64,000 nt of DNA, from assembly GCF_031157315.1 (NCBI RefSeq), contig NZ_JAVIFU010000023.1, positions 51,873-115,872 on the forward strand, written 5' to 3'. Position 1 is the stretch's first letter, and every line of letters begins with the position of its first letter. This DNA is from Paenibacillus sp. LHD-38 (GTDB taxonomy: Bacteria; Bacillota; Bacilli; Paenibacillales; Paenibacillaceae). A program made the translations under genes and the position numbers. Below are positions 18,791-27,647 of this stretch, one piece after another. The notes under the pieces were generated by a model. That model saw only the letters and a program-made list of their open reading frames with translations. It was not told the origin of the DNA and did no database searches.

Positions 18791-19788
18791 TAAATCACCT
18801 GCGGCTTTCTCGCTACGAATGCGATCCATTCCTCATCGCGGCGCTTCTCGATAATTTCAAAGCCAGAACGGACCAGACCTTCTTCCACATCGGTCTCTTT
18901 GTTTTTGTATACGCCGGATGCAATATAAATGCCATTTGGTTTAAGTGCCGCGTATACATCGTCAACGAAGAGCAAGATGATTTCTGCCAATATATTAGCA
19001 ACAATTAAATCTACGGGTACCGTAACTGCGGTGGAAGCCAGTGCGGAGACGTTCCCTTCCCCTGATTGGCCTTCCTTGATTACGCCGAGCAGGTCGCTCA
19101 GCCTAACTTCTACTTGCTCTGAAAGATCGTTAAGCCTTACGTTCTCAGTTGCACTGGTTACGGCAATTGGATCAAGGTCAAGCGCAAGCACGCTCTTAAC
19201 TCCCAAACGGCATGCGCCGATCGCGAGTATGCCAGAACCGGTTCCAACATCAATAATTTCTTCTCCGCCGCGGATCACAGATTCAAGCGTCTGCAAGCAT
19301 AGCGCTGTCGTAGGGTGTGTTCCCGTTCCGAACGCCATCCCTGGATCAAGCTCAATAATCCGCTCATTTGGACCTGCCTCGTATACTTCCCATGTCGGCT
19401 TGATAGTCAGCGTATCCGAAATACGAAGCGGCTTGAAATACTGCTTCCATGCTGTAGCCCAATCCTCATCGTCAACCACAAGCGCCGAGTATTCCACGTC
19501 ACCGGGATCGATATCGAATTCCCGGAGCTCTTCTACACGCGGTCTGATCGCCGCTATTAGCGCATCTGTGTCTGTGTCTTCTCCAAAATAGCCCTTAATA
19601 ATCGCTTGGCCTTCTGGAATATCATTAAGCGGAAGCTCATACCATTGCCCAAGCGAAGTATCGCGCTGCTTGCTCAATGTACCCGATTCTTCGATAGAAA
19701 CGCCTCCTGCACCGAGTTCATGCAAAAAGTTCGATATCATCTCTTGTGCTTCTTCCGTTGTTGAGATCGTAATTTCATGCCATTTCAT
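18790..19788 (-). CDS. prmA: Ribosomal protein L11 methyltransferase
   Basis: PrmA trimethylates ribosomal protein L11. The start is ATG at 19788, because GGAGGATATTACAT lies just ahead and the conserved N-terminus is MKWHEITISTTEEAQE. It has SAM motif EIIDVGTGSGILAIGACRLG, the upstream ELDPGMAFGTGTHPTT and the post-motif VDLIVANILAEIILLF. At 332 residues it is about 20 longer than Bacillus PrmA because of a Gly/Ser/Ala stretch around residue 260. Confidence 0.96.
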   Translation of the reverse strand: MKWHEITISTTEEAQEMISNFLHELGAGGVSIEESGTLSKQRDTSLGQWYELPLNDIPEGQAIIKGYFGEDTDTDALIAAIRPRVEELREFDIDPGDVEYSALVVDDEDWATAWKQYFKPLRISDTLTIKPTWEVYEAGPNERIIELDPGMAFGTGTHPTTALCLQTLESVIRGGEEIIDVGTGSGILAIGACRLGVKSVLALDLDPIAVTSATENVRLNDLSEQVEVRLSDLLGVIKEGQSGEGNVSALASTAVTVPVDLIVANILAEIILLFVDDVYAALKPNGIYIASGVYKNKETDVEEGLVRSGFEIIEKRRDEEWIAFVARKPQVI

Positions 19789-19950
19789 ATGTAATATCCT
19801 CCAATAACAATCGTAAACGGCCATTGCCGACCGCAATCGGCTAGACAAACGTTTCGCTTTAAAAACCTAACATCTATTGTACACCAGAGTAGTGCCTTTA
19901 CACAAAAAAATGATACAATTGCTCAGATATTCAAATGTTGCCATAACGTC

Positions 19951-19985
19951 AAAGAGACTGCAGGCATAAAGCCTGCAGTCTCTTT
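19951..19985 (-). terminator. Strong bidirectional-type terminator
   Basis: A perfect 15-base-pair stem (AAAGAGACTGCAGGC with GCCTGCAGTCTCTTT) and a 5-base loop. It lies 6 bases past the stop of the 72-residue gene on the minus strand and separates it from prmA. Confidence 0.88.
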
Positions 19986-19990
19986 ATTGT

Positions 19991-20209
19991 TCATTCAAAT
20001 GGTTCATTCAATATCGTAGATGCATTTCCGCCTATTTGCGAAATAAGATGCAGCGCACGATCCGCTACGCTCTCATCGACGGTTGCCGTCAGCAAGCCGC
20101 TATCCAGCAAGCCGCTCACTTCAATGACACGCAAGGCTTGCAGCTTACGCCATGCCTCCTGAGCAGCTCCTTCACCCTCAAAGGTCGCTTGAATTTCAAT
20201 TTGACTCAT
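19991..20209 (-). CDS. Hypothetical 72-residue protein, second gene of a small bicistron
   Basis: Unknown function. The ATG at 20209 overlaps the stop of the upstream 52-residue gene by one base (TAATG), and a strong terminator follows, so both are probably translated from one short mRNA. The sequence looks like a small alpha/beta domain (IEIQATFEGEGAAQEAWRK; ISQIGGNASTILNEPFE), similar in style to small stress or sporulation-associated proteins. No cysteine, no membrane segment. Confidence 0.72.
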   Translation of the reverse strand: MSQIEIQATFEGEGAAQEAWRKLQALRVIEVSGLLDSGLLTATVDESVADRALHLISQIGGNASTILNEPFE

Positions 20210-20367
20210 TATTCCTGCTCGTTACGTTGATCGGCTGCAGCAGCACGTTGTGCGGCTTTGCGATCAGCTTCGTCAGCAAGCTCTTCGGAAAACTCCACAT
20301 CTTCATTTTTTCCTACGGGCAAGTTACCAAAGTTTTGCTTTTCCAAGTTATTATTATTCTCTGCCAT
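20209..20367 (-). CDS. YfhD-like small acidic protein (52 residues)
   Basis: A short gene: ATG at 20367 with a GGAGGTAATTT site, ending at the TAA shared with the next start. The product is polar and helix-prone, with NLPVGKNEDVEFSEELADEA then ADRKAAQRAAAADQRNEQ. The stretch EFSEELAD followed by an Ala/Arg helix ending AADQR resembles the Bacillus YfhD family of small proteins; this match is from memory and moderate. It is co-transcribed with the 72-residue gene, upstream of dnaJ's terminator region. Confidence 0.7.
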   Translation of the reverse strand: MAENNNNLEKQNFGNLPVGKNEDVEFSEELADEADRKAAQRAAAADQRNEQE

Positions 20368-20460
20368 TGTTAAATTACCTCCGGTTTTTGTAGATGTATG
20401 GTTTTCCTACCCGAATAGAATATGTTTGTCCGACAAAATCTATACAGGCCAAAAAAAAGA

Positions 20461-20497
20461 AAAAAAAGACGTGCCGGGTTATTCACCGCGGAACGCC
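20461..20497 (-). terminator. Terminator overlapping the end of dnaJ
   Basis: A GC-rich imperfect stem (20486-20497 with 20468-20478) whose loop contains the dnaJ stop codon, followed on the minus strand by TTTTTTTCTTTTTTTT. It ends the heat-shock operon. Confidence 0.65.
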
Positions 20498-21609
20498 TTT
20501 TTCATTTTTTCAAATATAGATTCATGGTGCTCCTGGTCGTTCGAAACCGCATCACCGCTTAATCCGCCAAACTGACGAAGCAGCTCCTTCTGATCGTCCG
20601 TTAGGCTTGTCGGCGTAACGATGGTAACCTTCACATGCTGATCACCTTGACCGTAACCGCGCAGCTTTGGAACACCTTTGCCTTTAAGTCTAAAATATGT
20701 TCCGGTTTGCGTACCGGCAGGCACCTTAAGCTTAATCTTCTCTGTCAGCGTTGGAATCTCGATCTCATCGCCAAGCGCAGCCTGAACGAACGTAAGAGGA
20801 ACCTCGCAATAAATATCATCGCCTTCACGCTCAAAGAACTCATGCGGTTTAACCCGAATGACAATATACAAATCGCCCGCAGGTCCGCCGCGAAGTCCGC
20901 CTTCACCTTCGCCTGACATCCGAATTTGCGCGCCGTCATCTACGCCGGCAGGAATTCGAATGTTGATTTTGCGTTGACGCTTCACTTTGCCAGCGCCGTG
21001 ACAAGTTGTACACTTATCTTTGATCACGCGGCCCGTGCCGCTGCAATTTGTACAAGCGCGGCGGTTGACCATACGACCGAACGGTGTATTTTGAACAACC
21101 TCTTGTTGTCCGCTGCCCTTACAAACGGAACAAGTTTCCGGTTTCGTACCCGGTTTAGCTCCGTCACCATGACAGGTATCGCAGGTTTCTGTCCGCGGAA
21201 TCGTAATTTCCGTTTCCTTGCCAAATACCGCTTCCTTAAATTCGACAGTCATCGTATATTGAAGATCGTTACCGCGCTGCGGCGCGTTCGGATCGCGGCG
21301 TCCGCCGCCTCCGCCGAAAAACATGTCGAAAATATCGCCGAAGCCGCCGCCAAAATCAGCGCCGCCTCCGCCACCCATGCCTTGATTCGGATCAACATGG
21401 CCGAACCGGTCATACGTCGAGCGTTTGCCGTCATCGCTTAAGACGTCATACGCTTCCTTCACTTCCTTGAACTTCGTCTCCGCATCCGCTGCCTTGTTCA
21501 CATCGGGATGAAACTCCCTTGCGAGCTTGCGGTAAGACTTTTTAATTTCATCTGCCGAAGCGTCCTTGCCGACACCCAGCACATCGTAATAATCGCGTTT
21601 GCTTGCCAC
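20479..21609 (-). CDS. dnaJ: Molecular chaperone DnaJ (Hsp40)
   Basis: Co-chaperone that stimulates DnaK ATPase. The 376-residue protein is a type I DnaJ: a J domain with HPD (REFHPDVNKAA), a Gly/Phe-rich linker (GGGGGADFGGGFGDIFDMFF), four CxxCxGxG zinc repeats (CDTCHGDG, CSVCKGSG, CTNCSGTG, CTTCHGAG) and the C-terminal substrate-binding domain. It is the last gene of the hrcA-grpE-dnaK-dnaJ operon. Confidence 0.98.
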   Translation of the reverse strand: MASKRDYYDVLGVGKDASADEIKKSYRKLAREFHPDVNKAADAETKFKEVKEAYDVLSDDGKRSTYDRFGHVDPNQGMGGGGGADFGGGFGDIFDMFFGGGGGRRDPNAPQRGNDLQYTMTVEFKEAVFGKETEITIPRTETCDTCHGDGAKPGTKPETCSVCKGSGQQEVVQNTPFGRMVNRRACTNCSGTGRVIKDKCTTCHGAGKVKRQRKINIRIPAGVDDGAQIRMSGEGEGGLRGGPAGDLYIVIRVKPHEFFEREGDDIYCEVPLTFVQAALGDEIEIPTLTEKIKLKVPAGTQTGTYFRLKGKGVPKLRGYGQGDQHVKVTIVTPTSLTDDQKELLRQFGGLSGDAVSNDQEHHESIFEKMKKAFRGE

Positions 21610-21664
21610 CTGTTCTCACCTCCGCTATCTATCATATGATTCCTTGTGCGTTTGCGCACGAAAG

Positions 21665-21699
21665 GAGGTCAAAGCCAGGTAGCGCCTGTCTTTGACCTC
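21665..21699 (-). other. Intercistronic stem-loop between dnaK and dnaJ
   Basis: The inverted repeat GAGGTCAAAG / CTTTGACCTC (10 base pairs), extended internally by CAGG/CCTG, lies in the 104-base dnaK-dnaJ gap. There is no T-run after it, so it is more like an mRNA-processing or stability element than a full terminator. A second small hairpin (GTGCG-tttg-CGCAC, 21646-21659) follows. Confidence 0.6.
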
Positions 21700-21713
21700 T
21701 CGCTCGCTACACT

Positions 21714-23543
21714 TTATTTATTGTCGTCAACCACTTCATAATCGGCATCCACAACATTATCTTTTCCTTTAGCCGAGCCAGCTTCAGGCTCTGCGCCTTC
21801 GCCTGCTTGCGCTGCTTGCTCATAAAGCTTAACGGAAAGCTGTTGAACGATTTCAGTCAACTCTTCAGCTGCCTTATTAATTTGTTCAAGATCATCAGTT
21901 GCAAGAGCTGCAGTTACTTTTTCTTTAGCAACATTCGCTTTTTCAATTTCAGAAGCATCCACTTTATCGCCAAGATCTTTAATCGTTTTATCAACGGAGT
22001 AGATCAATTGGTCAGCACTGTTTTTAGCTTCTACGAGATCGCGACGTTTGCGGTCTTCTTCAGCGTTCAGCTCAGCGTCCTTCATCATTTGATTGATTTC
22101 ATCCTCGCTCAAGCCGCTGGAGGAAGTGATCGTAATTTTTTGGCTCTTGCCTGTTCCTTTATCAAGAGCAGATACGTTCACGATACCATTGGCATCGATA
22201 TCAAACGTAACCTCGATTTGCGGCACGCCGCGCGGTGCAAGAGGAATATCGTTCAATGTGAAACGGCCAAGCGTTTTATTGCCTGCTGCCATCGAACGCT
22301 CGCCCTGCAATACGTGAATTTCTACGCCCGGTTGATTGTCCGCGTACGTAGAATACACTTGCGATTTGCTCGTAGGAATCGTCGTGTTGCGGTCGATCAT
22401 TTTTGTGAACACGCCGCCTGCAGTCTCGATACCAAGGGACAATGGAGTTACGTCAAGCAATACAACGTCCTTCACATCGCCAGTGAGAACACCCGCTTGA
22501 ACAGCTGCGCCAAGAGCAACAACCTCATCCGGGTTAACACCTTTATGCGGATCTTTGCCGATCAATTTTTTAACAGCTTCTTGTACGGCAGGGATACGTG
22601 TAGATCCGCCTACAAGTACAACTTTATCGATATCGTTGGAAGTCATGCCTGCATCGCTAAGCGCTTGACGAGTAGGTCCAAGCGTACGCTCTACGAGTGC
22701 AGCAGCAAGCTCTTCAAATTTTGCGCGGGTAAGGCTGAGCTCCAAATGCTGTGGAACGCCATCAACCATTGTAATAAACGGAAGCGAAATTGCAGACGTC
22801 AGCGTACCGGAAAGCTCTTTTTTCGCTTTCTCAGCCGCATCCTTCAGACGTTGAACAGCCGCTTTATCCTTGGAAAGGTCAATGCCTTGATCCTTTTTGA
22901 ACTCAGCAACCAGATGATCGATAATGACTTGGTCAAAATCATCGCCGCCGAGCTTGTTGTCGCCGCTTGTCGCTTTAACTTCGAAGAATCCATCGCCAAG
23001 CTCAAGAATGGATACGTCAAAAGTACCGCCGCCAAGGTCATAAACAAGAATCGTTTGGTCTTCTGTTTTCTCAAGGCCGTATGCTAGTGCAGCAGCCGTT
23101 GGTTCGTTTACGATACGTAGAACTTCAAGTCCGGCAATTTTACCAGCATCTTTTGTTGCTTGGCGCTGGCTGTCGTTGAAATAAGCCGGAACCGTAATTA
23201 CCGCTTGCGTTACCGGTTGACCTAAGTATGCTTCTGCATCGGATTTCAATTTTTGCAAAATGATTGCAGAAATTTCTTGCGGCGTATAATCTTTATCGTC
23301 GATTTTTTCTTTGTGATTTGTACCGATATGGCGTTTGATCGAGCTGATCGTACGATCAGGATTCGTGATCGCTTGACGTTTTGCCGTTTCACCGACAACA
23401 CGCTCGCCATCCTTTTTGAAACCTACTACTGAAGGCGTTGTACGGTTGCCTTCCGGGTTAGGGATAACGACAGCTTCGCCGCCCTCCATTACTGCAACGC
23501 AAGAGTTTGTTGTACCAAGGTCAATACCAATTACTTTACTCAT
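21714..23543 (-). CDS. dnaK: Molecular chaperone DnaK (Hsp70)
   Basis: ATP-dependent chaperone, 609 residues. It has N-terminal IGIDLGTTNSCVAVMEGGEA, phosphate-binding VYDLGGGTFDVSILELGDG, an adenosine motif (VLVGGSTRIPAVQEAV) and the substrate-binding domain ending in an acidic C-terminus (VVDADYEVVDDNK). It is the shorter Gram-positive DnaK type. The ATG has an AGGAGG site. It is controlled with hrcA and grpE by CIRCE. Confidence 0.98.
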   Translation of the reverse strand: MSKVIGIDLGTTNSCVAVMEGGEAVVIPNPEGNRTTPSVVGFKKDGERVVGETAKRQAITNPDRTISSIKRHIGTNHKEKIDDKDYTPQEISAIILQKLKSDAEAYLGQPVTQAVITVPAYFNDSQRQATKDAGKIAGLEVLRIVNEPTAAALAYGLEKTEDQTILVYDLGGGTFDVSILELGDGFFEVKATSGDNKLGGDDFDQVIIDHLVAEFKKDQGIDLSKDKAAVQRLKDAAEKAKKELSGTLTSAISLPFITMVDGVPQHLELSLTRAKFEELAAALVERTLGPTRQALSDAGMTSNDIDKVVLVGGSTRIPAVQEAVKKLIGKDPHKGVNPDEVVALGAAVQAGVLTGDVKDVVLLDVTPLSLGIETAGGVFTKMIDRNTTIPTSKSQVYSTYADNQPGVEIHVLQGERSMAAGNKTLGRFTLNDIPLAPRGVPQIEVTFDIDANGIVNVSALDKGTGKSQKITITSSSGLSEDEINQMMKDAELNAEEDRKRRDLVEAKNSADQLIYSVDKTIKDLGDKVDASEIEKANVAKEKVTAALATDDLEQINKAAEELTEIVQQLSVKLYEQAAQAGEGAEPEAGSAKGKDNVVDADYEVVDDNK

Positions 23544-23626
23544 AGCTATTGTTCCTCCTAGTTCGATTTGTATTTTAATGCGACATCAGCTGACTGTGTC
23601 TCATTATCTTATAAAATCATTGCAGC

Positions 23627-24187
23627 TTAGCTGCTAACTTTAACCATTGCAGGTCGCAAAACCTTGTCTTTCAATATATAACCTTTCTGTACCTCTTCCA
23701 CTACAATACCTTCTTCATGCTCATCGGAATCGACTTGCATAATAGCTTGGTGGAATTCCGGATTAAAAGGCTCGCCGACAACGTTCATGGCTTTCAGGCC
23801 TTCCTGCTCCAGCGTTTGCTCCAATTGGCGGAAAATCATATCCACACCTTTCGCAAGTGATTCAAAATCACCATTGACGGAGGCAGCGGCAACCGCTCGT
23901 TCAAAATTATCTACAACCGGCAGCAGCTGACCGATCAGCTTCATCGATGCGTACTGTCCGAGTTCTTCTTTTTCCTTCATTGTACGGCGACGGAAATTGT
24001 CGAAATCCGCTTGCGCGCGCAAGAAACGCTGTTGACTTTCATCTGCTTGCTTCACAAGCTCCGCATACCGCGAATCCTCTTCTTGGCCTTCGCCTGCCGG
24101 TTCCTCGGATGCTTGATCTGATTGCTCAGCAGATACTACTTCTTCCGCAGCTTCAACCGCTTCATTTTGTTGCTCTTTCGTACTCAT
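23627..24187 (-). CDS. grpE: Nucleotide exchange factor GrpE
   Basis: Releases ADP from DnaK. The 186-residue protein has an acidic, disordered N-terminus (about residues 1-45), a long coiled coil (QQRFLRAQADFDNFRRRTMK) and the C-terminal beta domain with EPFNPEFHQAIMQVDSDEHE and GYILKDKVLRPAMVKVS. An AGGAGG site precedes the ATG. It sits between hrcA and dnaK. Confidence 0.97.
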   Translation of the reverse strand: MSTKEQQNEAVEAAEEVVSAEQSDQASEEPAGEGQEEDSRYAELVKQADESQQRFLRAQADFDNFRRRTMKEKEELGQYASMKLIGQLLPVVDNFERAVAAASVNGDFESLAKGVDMIFRQLEQTLEQEGLKAMNVVGEPFNPEFHQAIMQVDSDEHEEGIVVEEVQKGYILKDKVLRPAMVKVSS

Positions 24188-24246
24188 GCAATCACCTCCT
24201 TATAAATGACGAAAAAAACTTGGCTTTATATGCATTGGCATAAAAA

Positions 24247-25272
24247 CTATTTATACCAGCGGCCCAAAAGAACCGCCATATCTTTGGAGATTATATCCAA
24301 GAGACTGATGACTTTGCCGTATTCCATTCGTGTAGGTCCCAGAATGCCGATCGTTCCCAGCGATTGGCCATCAATAGCATAGGTTGCCGTAATAAGACTG
24401 CAATCGCTAATTGCCTTATGGTCATTCTCTGTCCCGATACGTACTTGTATACCTGACGGAAGACCGGTAAACATTTTCATTATAGCCGGGGTCTCGTCAA
24501 GCAAATCCAAAATCGTTTTTACTTTGTCAACATCCTTGAACTCAGGCTGGGTAAGCATGTTTGTCGCTCCACCGAGGAAGATCCGATGCTCATCTTCATT
24601 TTGCAGCGCATGATCCAGTACCTGAAGCAGCTGCTCATAGTGATCAACATGCCGTTCAAGCTCTTGCCCAACTTCAGTGTAAAGCTTTGACCTTAAACGG
24701 ATCAACGGAACCCCTACCAGCCTCGTGTTCAAAATGTTCACGACCTTTTCCATATCCTCCATTTTGAGGCCTTCTGGAATCGAAATCGTCCGATTTTCAA
24801 CATGTCCGGTGTTGGTTACGATAATGGCGACTGCCGAAGTTTGGTCTAGCGGCACAAGCCCAAAATGCTTCAACGATGTGCTGAACATTTCCGGTCCAAG
24901 CAAAATGGATGTATAGTTGGTCAAATTGGATAGGATCATCGCAGTTTGCTGGATGACTTGCTCCATTTGATTCATTTTGTCCGTAACGAACGAGCGAACC
25001 ATACCAATGTCGTTTTCATCCACTTCACTGAGCTTTACTAAATGGTCGACATAATAACGATAGCCTTTGGTCGATGGGACACGTCCTGCTGACGTGTGCG
25101 GCTGTTCAAGGAAACCCAGCTCTTCAAGATCCGCCATTTCATTGCGAATCGTGGCGGGACTGAATCCAACGTCGCCGCGCTTCGAAATACTGCGTGAGCC
25201 GACTGGTTCAGCCGAGCGAATATAATCATCCACAATTGCATGTAAAATCATCCGTTGTCGTTCCGTCAGCAT
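24247..25272 (-). CDS. hrcA: Heat-inducible transcription repressor HrcA
   Basis: HrcA binds CIRCE and represses class I heat-shock genes; its activity depends on GroEL in Bacillus. The 341-residue protein has an N-terminal winged helix (MLTERQRMILHAIVDDYIRS, SKRGDVGFSPATIRNEMADL) and a C-terminal GAF-like domain with GQSLGTIGILGPTRMEYGKV. It is the first gene of the operon, with a perfect CIRCE 50 bases upstream, so it is autoregulated. Confidence 0.98.
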   Translation of the reverse strand: MLTERQRMILHAIVDDYIRSAEPVGSRSISKRGDVGFSPATIRNEMADLEELGFLEQPHTSAGRVPSTKGYRYYVDHLVKLSEVDENDIGMVRSFVTDKMNQMEQVIQQTAMILSNLTNYTSILLGPEMFSTSLKHFGLVPLDQTSAVAIIVTNTGHVENRTISIPEGLKMEDMEKVVNILNTRLVGVPLIRLRSKLYTEVGQELERHVDHYEQLLQVLDHALQNEDEHRIFLGGATNMLTQPEFKDVDKVKTILDLLDETPAIMKMFTGLPSGIQVRIGTENDHKAISDCSLITATYAIDGQSLGTIGILGPTRMEYGKVISLLDIISKDMAVLLGRWYK

Positions 25273-25322
25273 TCGAATTCCCCCTACCTAAATGTCTTTA
25301 TCGTTATTTCAGTTTACCTTCG

Positions 25323-25349
25323 TTAGCACTCAATCGAATCGAGTGCTAA
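25323..25349 (-). promoter_or_regulatory. CIRCE operator of the hrcA operon
   Basis: A perfect CIRCE: TTAGCACTC, a 9-base spacer, GAGTGCTAA. It is the binding site for HrcA and lies between the promoter and the hrcA start, so it would act as operator and as a 5' leader element. Confidence 0.98.
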
Positions 25350-25360
25350 TCATTACTACA

Positions 25361-25390
25361 AAAATACCAAACCAACTTGTCGATTGTCAA
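25361..25390 (-). promoter_or_regulatory. Sigma-A promoter of the hrcA operon
   Basis: On the minus strand a perfect TTGACA (25385-25390) and TATTTT (25361-25366), 18 bases apart, sit immediately upstream of CIRCE. The predicted transcript would begin at or within CIRCE, as is usual for HrcA-controlled operons. Confidence 0.75.
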
Positions 25391-25420
25391 GTCAGTTCGG
25401 CATTTTTGTACGTATTCATC

Positions 25421-25699
25421 CTATACTTTATGCACTCTGCCTGCTTCGTCTACTGCAAATTTCTCTTTTCTGACTCGTTTCTCGCCTTGATAAAGCTCTA
25501 CAATCCGATTCGGAGAAGCCGTATCATCTATAATTACTTTCCAGCCGTTTGTGTTTAGCAAAGCAAAAATCTCATCGTACTCCATCGCCTTAAATCCGTA
25601 AAACCCGCTTAAGCCTGCCCACTTCTTTAGCAGCACGGTAGTCACATGTTTAAGCTTATCTTCAACTGCTATCAATTGCTCTTTCTTTTCGCTCATCAT
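25421..25699 (-). CDS. Hypothetical 92-residue protein
   Basis: Unknown function. An AGAGGAG site precedes the double ATG at 25699/25696. The product is a small soluble, helix-plus-strand protein with no cysteines. The N-terminal half is a charged helix (EKKEQLIAVEDKLKHVTTVL). The C-terminal half (YQGEKRVRKEKFAVDEAGRV) looks like a small beta sheet. It lies between the GNAT gene and the hrcA promoter. Confidence 0.65.
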   Translation of the reverse strand: MMSEKKEQLIAVEDKLKHVTTVLLKKWAGLSGFYGFKAMEYDEIFALLNTNGWKVIIDDTASPNRIVELYQGEKRVRKEKFAVDEAGRVHKV

Positions 25700-25833
25700 T
25701 ATTTCTCCTCTATATTACAATAAACACCTACAATGACTATATACCAAAACGCATCTTATTACTATCAACACCTATGACATTCCCAAGATCCTACCATTCT
25801 GCTATTCAAATGGCTTGCTCGGTTTTCACTGCA

Positions 25834-25881
25834 CAAAAAAACCACTTCTCCATTACTCATCCTCATGAGCTAATGGGAAAG
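25834..25881 (-). terminator. Terminator downstream of the GNAT gene
   Basis: An extended stem (25845-25860 with 25865-25881, one bulge) followed on the minus strand by GGTTTTTTTG. It ends the transcript of the acetyltransferase gene. Confidence 0.8.
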
Positions 25882-25923
25882 CAGTTTAAATGTTGGAGCA
25901 TGCCCATACGGTTTGCTCGTTAT

Positions 25924-26394
25924 TTAGCTCAGCATCTTCATTACAGCTATCTCATCACAAGCAAGCTGTTTTGGGCAATTGACGCAATCTTTCCATACCT
26001 TTTCCGGAAAAATTTCCTTTTCGACAACTGTAAAGCCATTTTTTTCAAAAAAAGAAACGGCATACGTTAATGCCATGATTTTCGGAATTTGCTGTTCTTT
26101 TGCTTGTTCGATAAGCGCGTCGACCAATTTGCTTCCAATGCCGACTCCTTTATAGCCCTCCGACATACCCAGTGAACGAATTTCTACTAAATCCTTGCCA
26201 AGTCTTGTCAGGGAACCGCAGCCGACAACCTCATCCCCGATCTCCGCCACAACGAATGTATCTATCATATATTCGAGTGCTTCCCGAGTGCGAGGCAGCA
26301 TAATGCCTTTCTCGGCATAACCTTTAATTAATTGAAACAACGTCTCGATATCATCTGTTGTCGCTTTTCTACATACTACTTGTACTGCCTGCAT
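25924..26394 (-). CDS. GNAT N-acetyltransferase, short ArgA-like type
   Basis: About 156 residues from the ATG at 26394 (GGAGGCGAGGG site); the frame is open further upstream. The GNAT acetyl-CoA loop is present (SEGYKGVGIGSKLVDALIEQ). The C-terminal KVWKDCVNCPKQLACDEIAV motif with three Cys is typical of the single-domain N-acetylglutamate synthase-like enzymes found in several bacteria. No arg genes are nearby, so the arginine role is inference from family. It is transcribed alone, ended by a terminator. Confidence 0.8.
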   Translation of the reverse strand: MQAVQVVCRKATTDDIETLFQLIKGYAEKGIMLPRTREALEYMIDTFVVAEIGDEVVGCGSLTRLGKDLVEIRSLGMSEGYKGVGIGSKLVDALIEQAKEQQIPKIMALTYAVSFFEKNGFTVVEKEIFPEKVWKDCVNCPKQLACDEIAVMKMLS

Positions 26395-26486
26395 TAGTGC
26401 CCTCGCCTCCACCCGGTGCATGTTCAAATTCAATATGAATAAATATACAACACAATGAATTTTATCTCAAGAGAATTTTTGTCGGT

Positions 26487-27647
26487 TTATCCGATGAAAG
26501 CTCCGAAAACTTCATTGCCGAGCAGCACGCCTTTGTCAGTCAACCGGTAAATCGTGTCATCCTCGGAACTCTCGGCCTCCAGCAGGCCGTCATTCATTAA
26601 TTTCTCGATAATACCGCCAAATTTCCCCTCCAGCGTTTGTCCCGCGAATTGCTTGGAGAAACGAGACGCTGGGACACCTTCGAGCAGTCTGAGACCTACC
26701 ATCATCAGATCTTCCATCGCCTCCGCTTCCGGCACCTCGAATTGTTCCAATCGAGGCAGCTTCGATGCCGCTGCTTCGATATATGGCGTGATTCCTTTGA
26801 GATTGACGTGACGCATCCGATTCACATAACCATGGGCACCCGCACCCAAACCGTAATAAGGCTCATTACGCCAGTAGGTGGAATTATGGCGGCTCTCATA
26901 ACCAGGCTTTGCAAAATTACTGATTTCATAATGCGCGTAGCCGTTTGATTTCAACATATCCATGAGCAGAATGAACATATTAAATTCCTCTTCCTCTGGA
27001 GGCAAAGGCAGCTCATTGCGTTCATACAGCTTATGGAATAAGGTGTTTTCTTCTACCTTCAAACTATAGATCGAATAATGAGGCAGCCCAAGTTCCATCG
27101 CCCTATTCACGCTGTCTCGCAGCAGTTCTACCGTTTGACCGGGCAAGCCGAACATCAAATCGATAGATAAATTACTGAAGCCTACTTTGCGGGCATTTTC
27201 AATGCTGCGGTAAACATCCTCCACATTGTGGATCCTGCCGATACGCTCGAGCAAGCTGTTGTCAAAGGACTGCACGCCAAAGCTAATGCGGTTGACACCG
27301 CCTTCTTTCATCGCTGTCAGCTTATCGATATCCGTTGTTCCAGGATTGGCTTCCATAGTAAATTCAACATCCGGCGCAAGCGGAAAATACTTGCGGACAG
27401 CCTTCAAAAACCGCTCCATTTGAGGGGGAGTCAAAACAGTAGGCGTTCCTCCGCCAACAAACACCGTATCGATTTCAATAGGAGGCCATTCTGCTACCGT
27501 ACGCTGCATCTCCATTTCAAGCGCATCCAAGTACTGATCAACGGGCTGCCCCTTCAATACGTAGGAGGTAAAGTCGCAATAATGGCATTTATTCGTGCAA
27601 AAAGGTATGTGTATATATAAAGCGCGTGGTGATTGCAAGATGGTCAT
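26487..27647 (-). CDS. hemW: Radical-SAM heme chaperone HemW
   Basis: 386 residues, related to coproporphyrinogen dehydrogenase HemN but of the HemW class that binds heme. It has the radical-SAM motif FCTNKCHYCDF (CxxxCxxC), VFVGGGTPTVL, EANPGT and a C-terminal winged-helix region. HemW proteins lack the extra N-terminal cysteine of true HemN, and none is seen here. The order lepA-hemW-hrcA is the Bacillus order, interrupted here by two genes. AAGGAG precedes the ATG. Confidence 0.95.
   Translation of the reverse strand: MTILQSPRALYIHIPFCTNKCHYCDFTSYVLKGQPVDQYLDALEMEMQRTVAEWPPIEIDTVFVGGGTPTVLTPPQMERFLKAVRKYFPLAPDVEFTMEANPGTTDIDKLTAMKEGGVNRISFGVQSFDNSLLERIGRIHNVEDVYRSIENARKVGFSNLSIDLMFGLPGQTVELLRDSVNRAMELGLPHYSIYSLKVEENTLFHKLYERNELPLPPEEEEFNMFILLMDMLKSNGYAHYEISNFAKPGYESRHNSTYWRNEPYYGLGAGAHGYVNRMRHVNLKGITPYIEAAASKLPRLEQFEVPEAEAMEDLMMVGLRLLEGVPASRFSKQFAGQTLEGKFGGIIEKLMNDGLLEAESSEDDTIYRLTDKGVLLGNEVFGAFIG

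Noticed and set aside
21807..23087. Long open frame antisense to dnaK (426 codons)
   Set aside because: It lies fully opposite dnaK, has no ribosome site and its composition mirrors DnaK codon bias.
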